Positions 1 to 7,239 of a stretch of DNA of 64,000 nt are shown here, in pieces (positions within the stretch are counted from its first letter, which is position 1; each line of letters begins with the position of its first letter). Source of the DNA: Candidatus Kaistia colombiensis (lineage in GTDB: Bacteria; Pseudomonadota; Alphaproteobacteria; Rhizobiales; Kaistiaceae); the NCBI GenBank assembly GCA_029203105.1, contig CP119318.1, forward strand, positions 2,308,501 to 2,372,500, read 5' to 3'. The position numbers and the translations under genes were made by a program. Below the pieces are notes generated by a model, which was given only the letters and a program-made list of their open reading frames with translations, was not told the DNA's origin and made no database searches.

Positions 1-834
1 CTGGTGCCGTCGCTGCTGCTGTTCGGAGCGGGCGTCGGCCTGGTCGATTGCGTCGTCAACATCCAGGCCGTCATCGTCGAGCGCGCCAGCGGCCGCACGA
101 TGATGTCCGGATTTCATGGCCTGTTCAGCGTCGGCGGCATAGCGGGCGCCGGCGGCGTCAGCGCCATGCTGGCGCTCGGCGCCTCGCCCTTTGCCGCGTC
201 GCTGGTCGTCGTCGCGCTGGTCGCGGCGGCGCTTGCCTTCGCCGCGACGAACCTGCTGCCCTATGGCAGCAGTGCCGGTGGCCCCGCCTTCGCGGTGCCG
301 CATGGCATCGTGCTGTTCATCGGCGCGCTCTGCTTCATCGTGTTCCTGACCGAGGGCGCCGTGCTCGACTGGAGCGCCGTGTTCCTGAGCTCGGTGCGCG
401 GCGTCGATCCGAGCCATGCCGGCCTTGCCTATACCGCCTTCGCCATCACCATGACGATCGGCCGGCTGACAGGCGACCGGATCGTGCGCGTCGTCGGGCA
501 GAACCGGATCATCGTCTTCGGCGGACTTTGCGCCGCTGCGGGACTTGCCATCGCCACGCTGGTGCCGATCTGGGAGGCCGCCGTGCTCGGCTACGCGCTG
601 GTCGGGGCCGGCTGTTCGAATGTGGTGCCGGTGCTCTACAGCGCCATCGGCCGGCAGAAGGTGATGCCGGAACACATCGCCATCCCGGCCGTCACAACGC
701 TTGGCTATGCCGGCATTCTGGCGGGCCCCGCGGCGATCGGCTTTGTCGCCCAGATGACGAGCCTTTCGGCAGCGTTCCTGGTCGTCGCCCTGATGCTGGT
801 CGGCGTCGCCGCCAGCAGTCGTTGGCTGCGCTAG
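1..834 (+). CDS. MFS transporter, C-terminal part (5' truncated by window)
   Basis: The frame is open from the first base, so the gene begins upstream of the window. The 277 visible codons encode about seven to eight hydrophobic helices, with glycine-rich stretches and short charged loops typical of the C-terminal part of a major facilitator superfamily permease. The pattern resembles the sugar (fucose permease-like) branch, but the substrate cannot be read. The protein ends RWLR, and its TAG stop (832-834) lies inside the first bases of the dispersed repeat that follows, so the repeat may have replaced the original C-terminus. Confidence 0.8.
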   Translation: MVPSLLLFGAGVGLVDCVVNIQAVIVERASGRTMMSGFHGLFSVGGIAGAGGVSAMLALGASPFAASLVVVALVAAALAFAATNLLPYGSSAGGPAFAVPHGIVLFIGALCFIVFLTEGAVLDWSAVFLSSVRGVDPSHAGLAYTAFAITMTIGRLTGDRIVRVVGQNRIIVFGGLCAAAGLAIATLVPIWEAAVLGYALVGAGCSNVVPVLYSAIGRQKVMPEHIAIPAVTTLGYAGILAGPAAIGFVAQMTSLSAAFLVVALMLVGVAASSRWLR

Positions 835-938
835 AGTCGTTCCGTGTTTCATGAAAACACGGAACGGCTCTAGCTCTTTGTTTGATCACGTTTTCTTCAC
901 GCGAACCGGTATCCACTTCGCTCGAAAACGCGCTAGAA
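832..938 (+). repeat. Dispersed composite repeat, copy 1
   Basis: The element starts CTAGAGTCGTTCCGTG and forms a hairpin of about 15 bp with AACACGGAACGGCTCT. It continues through CTCTTTGTTTGATCACG and the core ACGCGAACCGGTATCCACTT, and ends near CGCGCTAG. Copies of all or part lie at 3041-3145 (inverted), 26648-26723 and 56829-56877. Repeats with this core are familiar from rhizobial intergenic regions, from memory. It fills the gap between the MFS gene and the asparaginase gene and may form a stem in the RNA. Confidence 0.85.
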
Positions 939-953
939 CGGAGACCCGTTTCA

Positions 954-1934
954 ATGCCCCAGATCTGCCTGATAGCGACCGGCGGAACCATTGCCTCCCG
1001 GCTCGATGCCGACGGTCGCGACGTCGTCGCCATCGTCTCCGGCGCCGCCCTGCGCGCCACGCTGCACGATCCGCTCGAAGGCATCGAGATCAGCATCGAC
1101 GAGTTCTGCAATGTCGGCAGCTCCGCCATCGACCTGCCGCTCGCCTTCGATCTGGCGAAGCGCATCGCCGGGCATCTCGCCAACCCGGCCTGCGATGGCG
1201 TCGTCGTCACCCATGGCACCGACACGATGGAGGAGAGCGCCTGGATGGCCGATCTCCTCGTCGCCAGCGACAAGCCCGTTGTGTTCACGGGCGCGCAGAA
1301 AAGCGCCGATACACCCGACACGGATGGCCCGCGCAACCTCGCCGAGGCGATCCGGATCGCCGCCAGCCCCGCCGCGCGCGGTCTCGGCGTCATGATCGCC
1401 TTCGAGCAGGATTTCCACGCCGCCCGCGATGTCACCAAGACCCACACCTCGCGTGTCGATACCTTCCGTTCCAGCGAGCATGGCAAGCTCGGCGAGGTCG
1501 ATGGCGAACGCGTCCTCGTCCATCGCAAGCCGCTGCTGCGCAAGTCCTATGCGCCGGAGCATATCGAGATGGATGTCGAACTGATCAAGATGGTGATGGG
1601 CGCCTCCGACCGCGCCATCCGCTTCGCCGCCGCAAGCGGCGCCAAGGCGATCGTGCTGGAGGCATTTGGGCGCGGCAACACGACGCCGATCGTCACCAAA
1701 GCCGTTGAGGAACTGGCCGCGAGTGGCCTTCCGGTCATCGTGACGTCGCGCTGCCCGGAAGGCCGGGTCAAGCCGATCTACGGCAATGGCGGCGGCAAGG
1801 ATCTGGCGCGCGCCGGCGCGATCTTTGCCGGCGACCTGACCGGCATCAAGGCGCGCATTCTCGCGTCCGTGCTGCTCGGCCTCGGACTCGATCGGGAGCA
1901 GATCCGCGCCGAATTCTCGCTGCTCGGCGGGTGA
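954..1934 (+). CDS. L-asparaginase family amidohydrolase
   Basis: This 326-residue protein has both threonine signatures of the classical asparaginase/glutaminase family: TGGTIAS at residues 9-15 (nucleophile Thr) and THGTDTMEE at about 86-94 (second Thr, then the Thr-Asp pair). There is no signal peptide, so it should act in the cytoplasm, hydrolysing asparagine to aspartate and ammonia. The frame is open upstream to 882, but that part lies in the dispersed repeat. The ATG at 954 follows a CGGAG-like ribosome site and begins the conserved domain at once. It is probably monocistronic. Substrate preference (Asn or Gln) is not visible. Confidence 0.93.
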   Translation: MPQICLIATGGTIASRLDADGRDVVAIVSGAALRATLHDPLEGIEISIDEFCNVGSSAIDLPLAFDLAKRIAGHLANPACDGVVVTHGTDTMEESAWMADLLVASDKPVVFTGAQKSADTPDTDGPRNLAEAIRIAASPAARGLGVMIAFEQDFHAARDVTKTHTSRVDTFRSSEHGKLGEVDGERVLVHRKPLLRKSYAPEHIEMDVELIKMVMGASDRAIRFAAASGAKAIVLEAFGRGNTTPIVTKAVEELAASGLPVIVTSRCPEGRVKPIYGNGGGKDLARAGAIFAGDLTGIKARILASVLLGLGLDREQIRAEFSLLGG

Positions 1935-2110
1935 ATCGCGCGCGCCAAGATCGGGAATCGCTGCCCGATTGAGACAATCAAAGAATCGCATCCAAGCGAT
2001 GCGCGGGCGGGGCCGGCGCATTTTGCGCGATGCGGATGCCGGTTGGCGTCAAGAAGCGATCCAACAAAGGGCTGGGTCAGTTCCGCATCTCCGCGAAGCG
2101 ATGAACCGAC

Positions 2111-2380
2111 CTAACCGCCGATCATAAACGCATCGACGCCGAGCACGGCGGCTATGGCGGCCCGTTCCTCCGGCAGCAGATCGCTGCCGCGCTCGGCCAG
2201 CATGATGATGATCAGGTCGACGCCGGAACGCTCGGAGAGTTCGGCGCAGGTGAGGCCGCCTGACTGGCGCAATGCCGCGAGCGGCGATTTTTCGCGAACG
2301 CGGTTCGCCACGCCGCGACCCGGCGGAGCGTTGTAGGCGCGGGCGATGCCGGTGAACCCGGGGGATGGTTGCGTGGGCAT
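2111..2380 (-). CDS. Small hypothetical protein, 89 aa
   Basis: A short reading frame with a strong ribosome-binding site (CAGGAGG, 7 bases before the ATG). Residues 35-89 look helical and acidic and contain SERSGVDLIIIMLAERG and a C-terminal VLGVDAFMIGG. No family is recognised. The gene is divergent from the DUF4142 gene, with 130 bp between the two starts. The Shine-Dalgarno site and regular codon use suggest it is translated, but no function can be assigned. Confidence 0.6.
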   Translation of the reverse strand: MPTQPSPGFTGIARAYNAPPGRGVANRVREKSPLAALRQSGGLTCAELSERSGVDLIIIMLAERGSDLLPEERAAIAAVLGVDAFMIGG

Positions 2381-2510
2381 GGGACACCTCCTGCCTTCCC
2401 AATGCTCTCGAGGCGGGTTCGATCCCTCGGCCTCGCATCGCGGGCACCGACAGGGAACCGAACGGGCTCAGGGCCATTTTGACGATGCGGGGGATCGTCA
2501 GGAGGATCCC

Positions 2511-3023
2511 ATGTCCAATCTAAAGCCGTCCAGCCGAACGCTGATCGTTCTCGCAGTCCTTGCCGCGATGCCCGGTATCGCCGAGGCGGCCGCCTCCAAG
2601 GCGGCACAGCAGTTCGTGGCCACGGCGGGCCATGCCGGCACCTATGAAGTGCAGGCGGGTGAACTGGCGGTGCAACGCGCGACGTCGCCCGACGTCAAGA
2701 GCTTTGCCCAGCAGATGGTGACGGACCACACCAAGATCGGCGAAGCGCTGAAGACGGCGGCCGGCGCGATGCCCCTGCCGGCCAAGCTGGACGTCAAGCA
2801 CACCAAGGAACTCGCGGAGCTCAAGGTCGCGCCGGCGGGGAGCTTCGACGCCCTCTATCTGAAGCAGCAGCTCGATGCGCATGAAAAGGCGGTCGCGCTG
2901 CTCAAGGTGGAAAGCAGCAAGGGCGATGATCCGGCCCTGAAGTCGTTCGCCGCGACGAACCTGCCGACGCTCCAGCACCACCTCGAGATGGTCCAGGCAC
3001 TCGAGAAGACCCAATCGAAATAG
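2511..3023 (+). CDS. DUF4142 domain secreted protein
   Basis: The 170-residue protein starts at the ATG behind an ideal AGGAGG site (2500-2505). Residues 1-26 form a signal peptide ending AEA. The rest is the four-helix, ferritin-like DUF4142 domain: QFVATAGHAGTYEVQAGELA at about 31-50, then FAQQMVTDHTKIGEAL, and a C-terminal helix HHLEMVQALEK. Proteins of this family are periplasmic or outer-membrane associated, are often stress induced, and have no established biochemistry. The gene runs directly into inverted copy 2 of the dispersed repeat. Confidence 0.88.
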   Translation: MSNLKPSSRTLIVLAVLAAMPGIAEAAASKAAQQFVATAGHAGTYEVQAGELAVQRATSPDVKSFAQQMVTDHTKIGEALKTAAGAMPLPAKLDVKHTKELAELKVAPAGSFDALYLKQQLDAHEKAVALLKVESSKGDDPALKSFAATNLPTLQHHLEMVQALEKTQSK

Positions 3024-3040
3024 GAAGCCAAGCCAGCAGG

Positions 3041-3145
3041 ACCCGAGCGCTTTCAGGCGAGGGGTACCGGTTCGCGTGAAGAAAACGCGATCAAACAAAG
3101 AGCTAGAGTCGTTCCGTGTTTCCATGAAACACGGAACGACTCTAG
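3041..3145 (-). repeat. Dispersed composite repeat, copy 2 (inverted)
   Basis: Read on the minus strand it matches copy 1 nearly base for base: CTAGAGTCGTTCCGTG hairpin, CTCTTTGTTTGATCGCG, then ACGCGAACCGGTACC. The right tail diverges (TCGCCTGAAAGCG instead of TCGCTCGAAAACG). It sits between the 3' ends of two convergent genes and supplies the TAG stop of the YqaA-like gene. Confidence 0.85.
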
Positions 3146-3579
3146 CTGGCCCAGTTGAGCGCGATGGCCGCCAGCACCAGATAGCGCCCCACCTTGGCGA
3201 TGGCGACGAGCGCGAGGAAGATCGGCATGGGCTCGCGCAATACGCCGGCGATGACCGTCAGCGGATCGCCGACGACCGGTGCCCAGCTCAGGAGGAGCGA
3301 CCACTTGCCATATCGCCGGTACCAGGCCTCCGCACGGGCGAGGCCGTCCGGCCCGACCGGAAACCAGCGCCGATCCTGGAAGCGCGCGATGCCGCGACCG
3401 AGATACCAGTTGATCACCGAGCCGAGCACATTGCCGACGCTGGCCACGGTGATCAGCCAGAACGGCGAATAGTCGGCGAGCAGCAACCCGACCAGGGCGG
3501 CTTCCGATTGCATCGGCAAGATGGTGGCGGCGGCCAGCGCGGCGAGGAACAGGCCAGTATAGACGGCGAGATCGGTCAT
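3142..3579 (-). CDS. YqaA/DedA-like small inner-membrane protein
   Basis: The 145-residue protein has about four membrane segments: residues 5-30, 38-60, about 95-115 and 120-142. The middle motifs GSVINWYLGRGIARF and WSLLLSWAPVVGDPLTVIAGVLR match YqaA-type members of the SNARE-associated/DedA superfamily, where the glycine-proline rich segment forms a re-entrant loop. Such proteins are inner-membrane proteins implicated in lipid or proton-linked transport, and function here is unproven. The stop codon TAG (3142-3144) belongs to dispersed repeat copy 2, as for the MFS gene at 834. Confidence 0.85.
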   Translation of the reverse strand: MTDLAVYTGLFLAALAAATILPMQSEAALVGLLLADYSPFWLITVASVGNVLGSVINWYLGRGIARFQDRRWFPVGPDGLARAEAWYRRYGKWSLLLSWAPVVGDPLTVIAGVLREPMPIFLALVAIAKVGRYLVLAAIALNWAS

Positions 3580-4027
3580 GCGGCGCGACGATAGGGGATG
3601 GGTGCGGGAGAGTCATCGACGCTGTCCCGGTATCCACATCGGCGCGTCATAGAGCACTTGGCCGGTATTCGGCCCTAATTTCCGCAGCGTAAGTATGGTT
3701 TACTTCCAATATATTATTAACCATGAAAGCGCTGCGGGCCCGGTCGGGTCCGGGGTTCCTCGTCAGGACGGCGTGGCGACCCGGGCAACATTGCGATCCT
3801 CATTTTTGCCGCAAAATGGTCCAAATTTCCGCCGTTTTTCGCCAATTCTCGTGCCGGATTCACAGAAGTCGCGTCAATTTGGATCGCTCGATGCATGCTG
3901 AATGCGCGGTTTGCCGGCGATTTCCTTCGGCTTCCGATTCAAGCTGGTGCTGTGTCCTCTGCACAACAGTAATTCGGATGAGCTGTGATATACGTAGCCT
4001 AACACTTTCGAACTGGAGTTTTCCCCC
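3580..4027. other. Intergenic region upstream of the porin gene
   Basis: About 450 bp without a convincing gene. It is locally AT-rich (3690-3725, TATATTATTAACC), which stands out in this genome. The part near 3970-4000 (TGTGATATACG) could hold an extended -10 element for the following outer-membrane protein gene. No clear operator dyad was found. Confidence 0.4.
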
Positions 4028-4690
4028 GTGAACATCCTTCGCCTTTCCGTCCTCGCTTCCGCATCCGTCCTGGCGCTCGGCGTCGTCGGCGCCCAGGCTG
4101 CCGACCTGACCTACGAGCCCGCTCCGGTCGTCGCCGCGGCTCCGGCCGCCTTCAACTGGACCGGCTTCTACCTCGGCGTCCACGCCGGCGCGGCCATCGT
4201 CGACGGCGACTTCAGCTATGACGGCTACAGCGCCAGCGCAGACAAGACCGGCTTCCTCGGCGGCGTCCAGGCCGGCTACAACTGGCAGTTCGACAACATC
4301 GTCATCGGTGCGCAGACGGACTTCGCCTACACCTCGGCCAAGCTGTCGAACGACGATTACGCCGGTATCGAGGACAAGCTCGAGTGGCTGGGCAGCACGA
4401 CCGCCCGCGTCGGCTATGCCTTCGACAACCTGCTCGTCTACGGCAAGGGCGGTGTCGCCTACGGCCAGTCGAAGATCTCGGTTGACGTTCTCGGCGCCAG
4501 CGAGTCGAAGTGGCACACCGGCTGGACCGTCGGTGCCGGCGCTGAATACGCCTTCACCCAGAACATCACCGGCCTGCTCGAGTACAACTACGTCGATCTC
4601 GGCTCGCAGGACTACACCTTCGATGGCCTCGCCGGCAGCGCCGACCTGACCACCAACGTCATCAAGGCTGGCCTGAACTACAAGTTCTGA
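4028..4690 (+). CDS. Outer membrane beta-barrel protein (Omp25/RopB-like)
   Basis: A 220-residue secreted protein with a GTG start behind GGAG (spacing 9). Residues 1-22 are a signal peptide ending AQAAD. FNWTGFYLGVHAGA near residue 41 opens the barrel, followed by alternating beta strands such as GFLGGVQAGYNWQFDNIVIGAQ and a final strand TTNVIKAGLNYKF ending in Phe, the usual signal for barrel insertion. This is the small eight-strand OmpW/OmpA-like porin family common in Rhizobiales. Codon use is strongly biased to C-ending codons, suggesting high expression. A rho-independent terminator follows, so it is monocistronic. Confidence 0.93.
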   Translation: MNILRLSVLASASVLALGVVGAQAADLTYEPAPVVAAAPAAFNWTGFYLGVHAGAAIVDGDFSYDGYSASADKTGFLGGVQAGYNWQFDNIVIGAQTDFAYTSAKLSNDDYAGIEDKLEWLGSTTARVGYAFDNLLVYGKGGVAYGQSKISVDVLGASESKWHTGWTVGAGAEYAFTQNITGLLEYNYVDLGSQDYTFDGLAGSADLTTNVIKAGLNYKF

Positions 4691-4712
4691 TCGGCTTCGA
4701 AGATCGAATAAG

Positions 4713-4741
4713 AAAGGCGGCCCATCGGGCCGCCTTTTTTG
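4713..4741 (+). terminator. Rho-independent terminator of the porin gene
   Basis: AAAGGCGGCCC-ATC-GGGCCGCCTTT followed by a T run, 22 bp after the porin stop codon. Confidence 0.92.
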
Positions 4742-4838
4742 TTGGCCGCATCGGCGTGGCGCCCGTCGCATCTCGCGCTGCCGGCGTCTGGCGGCTATCG
4801 CGCCCGGGGCAGGGCGGCTCGCTCGAAAGCGGCGGGGA

Positions 4839-5201
4839 TCAGCGGCCGTGGCCGCCCATGCCGCCACCGCCACCCATGCCGCCGCCACCCATGCCGCCAC
4901 CGCCGCTCGAATGGCTGCTGTCGTCGCCCATCCAGGTGCCGTCGGGGCTATAGCCGAAGCTGCCCGAGCTGTTGTCGTTCATGTAGTTGTTGTAGGGGCC
5001 GGGTTCGCGCTGGATCCACCGGCAATGGCCATTCTGATTGCGATAGCGGCCCTGTCCGCAGCCGTCGCGAATGAGGAGCAAGGGCGACGCGTCGGCGGCG
5101 GCTCTGGCGACAGGGCGCGAGAGCGCCTCGGCCGGCAGGGTTGCGGCGATCGCGAGCAACGAGGCGGCTCCGATCGCGATGAGCCCGAGGGGTCTGGTCA
5201 T
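4839..5201 (-). CDS. Small secreted protein with GCGxGxxR motif and Gly/Met-rich tail
   Basis: 120 residues with an AAGGA ribosome site. Residues 1-26 are a signal peptide ending AEA. The centre has DGCGQGRYRNQNGHCRWIQ, a two-cysteine motif seen in short secreted proteins of Rhizobiales, probably a disulfide. The C-terminal 25 residues are low-complexity GGGGMGGGG repeats ending GGHGR. Function is unknown. It converges on the porin gene terminator. Confidence 0.7.
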   Translation of the reverse strand: MTRPLGLIAIGAASLLAIAATLPAEALSRPVARAAADASPLLLIRDGCGQGRYRNQNGHCRWIQREPGPYNNYMNDNSSGSFGYSPDGTWMGDDSSHSSGGGGMGGGGMGGGGGMGGHGR

Positions 5202-5560
5202 GGCACTGTCCTTCCGCCTCCCGTCGCCCGGGCGAAACGAAGCGAAGGCCGGAAGGGTTGCCTCCGGCCCCGTTCCATGGCCTCACGTTTTCGTGATCGT
5301 CTCGGCTGTCGCCCATTCGAGCGGCCGGCGCGTTCTGCTGGCCGGACGTCGCGACGCTCGCCGCGTGACCGGATCCGCCGATGGGGTAGGAGCGCCATAC
5401 GGAGGCGCTGACAAGGGCGGGTGCGGGTCGATCCGGGCAAGCCCGGGACAACTCGGATGCAGCGATATGGAGTAGGGGGAGATGGCAATCCGGATCTCTG
5501 TCCGGCAACCGACAAGCCCATGGGGCTCTCGGGAATTCTCCTTGTCGTCAAGGAGATCGA

Positions 5561-5637
5561 TGGTCGGAGTGGCAGGATTTGAACCTGCGACCCCCTCGTC
5601 CCGAACGAGGTGCGCTACCAGGCTGCGCTACACTCCG
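5561..5637 (-). tRNA. tRNA-Pro (anticodon CGG)
   Basis: The minus strand folds as a 77-nt tRNA with acceptor CGGAGTG/CACTCCG, D arm GCGC/GCGC, anticodon stem CCTCG/CGAGG with loop TTCGGGA (anticodon CGG), T arm GCAGG-TTCAAAT-CCTGC and encoded CCA. Confidence 0.97.
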
Positions 5638-5820
5638 TGACCGCCGATGAGCCGGGTTATAGACAGTGGATTCGCCAGCCGCAAGGGGGCTTGTGCAGCT
5701 GTCGCACGACCCTGTGGATGACGGATGAAGAGGGCTGTTGATGACAGGGGGGCGGTACCGTTGCGGGCGCGCTCCCAACCGTCTATACGACGGTCGCGCG
5801 GTGTTTTCGAACCCGCCTGC

Positions 5821-5895
5821 TGGGGCGTCGCCAAGCGGTAAGGCAGCGGTTTTTGGTACCGCCATTCGGAGGTTCGAATCCTCCCGCCCCAGCCA
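5821..5895 (+). tRNA. tRNA-Gln (anticodon TTG), integration target
   Basis: A 75-nt tRNA with acceptor TGGGGCG/CGCCCCA, anticodon stem GCGGT/ACCGC with loop TTTTGGT (anticodon TTG), T arm GGAGG-TTCGAAT-CCTCC and encoded CCA. Its 3' end is duplicated at 14289-14310, marking it as the attachment site of an integrated element. Confidence 0.97.
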
Positions 5896-5900
5896 GCCAT
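5879..5900 (+). other. Attachment site attL (tRNA-Gln 3' end)
   Basis: A 22-bp sequence containing CTCCCGCCCCAGCCAGCCAT that recurs exactly at 14289-14310. It covers the T-arm/acceptor 3' end plus five bases downstream, the usual core for tyrosine recombinases that target tRNA genes. Confidence 0.88.
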
Positions 5901-5949
5901 CCAATTAGCTCATAAATGTCAGGGGCTTGCTTGCTCCCGCAGGTCTGGC

Positions 5950-5972
5950 TGTACTAAAAGACTGTACTAAAA
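5950..5972 (+). repeat. Paired TGTACTAAAA boxes, left end
   Basis: TGTACTAAAA at 5950-5959 and 5963-5972, start-to-start 13 bp. The second box ends 16 bp before the integrase ATG. The pair recurs at the other end of the island. They could be integrase/excisionase arm sites or an operator for the integrase gene. Confidence 0.7.
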
Positions 5973-5988
5973 TCGTACAGGAGCCCAG

Positions 5989-6390
5989 ATGAAACTTCCC
6001 CGGTACACCAAGCTCCGAGGCAACATCTTCTGGTTCCAGATGGGCGTCCCGGTTGCGCTTCAGGCGTACTATCGGGTGAAGATCATCCAAGAGACCCTGA
6101 GCACGACCGACCGCACCGTTGCCGCCCACATGGCTCTGGAGAGGGCGGTCCATTGGAAGCGAGAGTTTCGTCTTCAGGCGAATTCGGGCACTACCCATGC
6201 GCCCCGCGCGGTCTATCAGGAGACGGTGCGGAAGGTTGAGTGGATCGTTGACAACTACCGGGATCCGGATGCTCGGGACATGCAACTCGACGTCCTGTGG
6301 GACGGTATCGCGGACAAGGAAGCGATCCGTCTGGGCTATCTCGATATCAGCGAGGCTCCCCCTGAGCTGTCAAACGGCGTTCAAAACTGA
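5989..6390 (+). pseudogene. Truncated tyrosine integrase (DUF6538 N-terminal domain)
   Basis: The 133-residue frame starts MKLPRYTKLRGNIFWFQMGVP, the beginning of the DUF6538 domain found at the N-terminus of many alphaproteobacterial phage-type integrases, followed by part of a helical arm/core-binding region. Full-length members have several hundred residues and a C-terminal R-H-R-Y catalytic domain, which is missing. The frame runs into the left inverted repeat of the IS21 element, whose sequence supplies the last residues and stop. No continuation was found beyond the right end of the IS, so a deletion accompanied or followed insertion. Confidence 0.8.
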
Positions 6391-6435
6391 CCCCTTATCG
6401 GCGTCCAATGTTGACCCCTGCTGGAGTTGTTGGAA

Positions 6436-6490
6436 CGCCACGGCCTCGTTATCGCGCAGCCGGAGGCGGAGCGATAACGAGGCCGTGGCG
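6436..6490. repeat. Perfect 20-bp inverted repeat in the IS21 left end
   Basis: CGCCACGGCCTCGTTATCGC at 6436-6455 and its exact reverse complement at 6471-6490 flank a 15-nt loop. It lies between the istB stop and the IS end, where it could act as a transcription terminator or bar incoming transcription. There is no T tract. Confidence 0.85.
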
Positions 6491-6507
6491 GGCGAAGTTT
6501 GGGGTGG

Positions 6508-7239
6508 TCAGAGGCGGTTCTTGAAGCGCCAGCTCTCGTTGCCGGTCTCGACGATATCGCAGTGATGGGTCAGTCGATCGAGGAGCGCGGTCGTCATCTT
6601 GGCGTCGCCGAATACGGACGGCCATTCGCCGAAGGCGAGGTTCGTCGTGACGATGACCGATGTCTGCTCGTAGAGCCGACTGATCAGGTGGAACAGGAGT
6701 TGTCCGCCGGACTGGGCGAAGGGCAAATAGCCGAGCTCATCGAGGACGATGAAGTCCATGCGGGAGAGATAGTCTGCCATTCTGCCCTGGCGACCACTTC
6801 GGCTCTCGGCCTCGAGCTTGTTGACCAAGTCTACGACATTGAAGAAGCGGCCGCGAGCGCCGCCCCGAATGCAGGCCCGAGCAATGGCGATGGCAAGATG
6901 CGTCTTGCCGGTGCCGGTCCCGCCGATCAGGACAGCGTTGCGCTGATGGGCGATGAAGTTGCCGCCGGCGAGATCCCGCACCAGCGTCTCGTTGATCGGC
7001 GTGTCGTCGAAGACAAAATCGTCGATGTCCCGAGCCAGCGGCAGCTTGGCAATGGTGATCTGGTATTTGATCGACCGCGCCTGCTTCTCGGAGATCTCGG
7101 CCGACAAGAGGTCGCCAACCACCCGGTGCGGCTCGTGCTGGCGCTTCACCGCCGTAGCGAGGATCTCATCGAAGGCCGCCTTCATGCCGTAAAGCTTCAA
7201 CTCGGCCATGGTGGCCAGGATCTCGGATCGCTCCATCAT
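6508..7239 (-). CDS. istB: IstB-like ATPase, transposition helper
   Basis: A 243-residue DnaC/IstB-type AAA+ protein with Walker A GGTGTGKTHLAIAIA, Walker B MDFIVLDELGYLPF and the family segment SVIVTTNLAFGEW. IstB assembles on target DNA and stimulates the IstA transposase. The start overlaps the istA stop by four bases (ATGA), the usual translational coupling in IS21. The protein appears full length, so this IS copy may be active. Confidence 0.96.
   Translation of the reverse strand: MMERSEILATMAELKLYGMKAAFDEILATAVKRQHEPHRVVGDLLSAEISEKQARSIKYQITIAKLPLARDIDDFVFDDTPINETLVRDLAGGNFIAHQRNAVLIGGTGTGKTHLAIAIARACIRGGARGRFFNVVDLVNKLEAESRSGRQGRMADYLSRMDFIVLDELGYLPFAQSGGQLLFHLISRLYEQTSVIVTTNLAFGEWPSVFGDAKMTTALLDRLTHHCDIVETGNESWRFKNRL

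Noticed and set aside
1950..1969. ATCGGG/CCCGAT stem after the asparaginase gene as a terminator
   Set aside because: Only six base pairs, an 8-nt loop and no T tract.
2403..2430. GGGTTCGATCC, resembling a tRNA T arm
   Set aside because: The flanking bases do not form the T stem or an acceptor stem, and the stretch lies in a short divergent promoter region.
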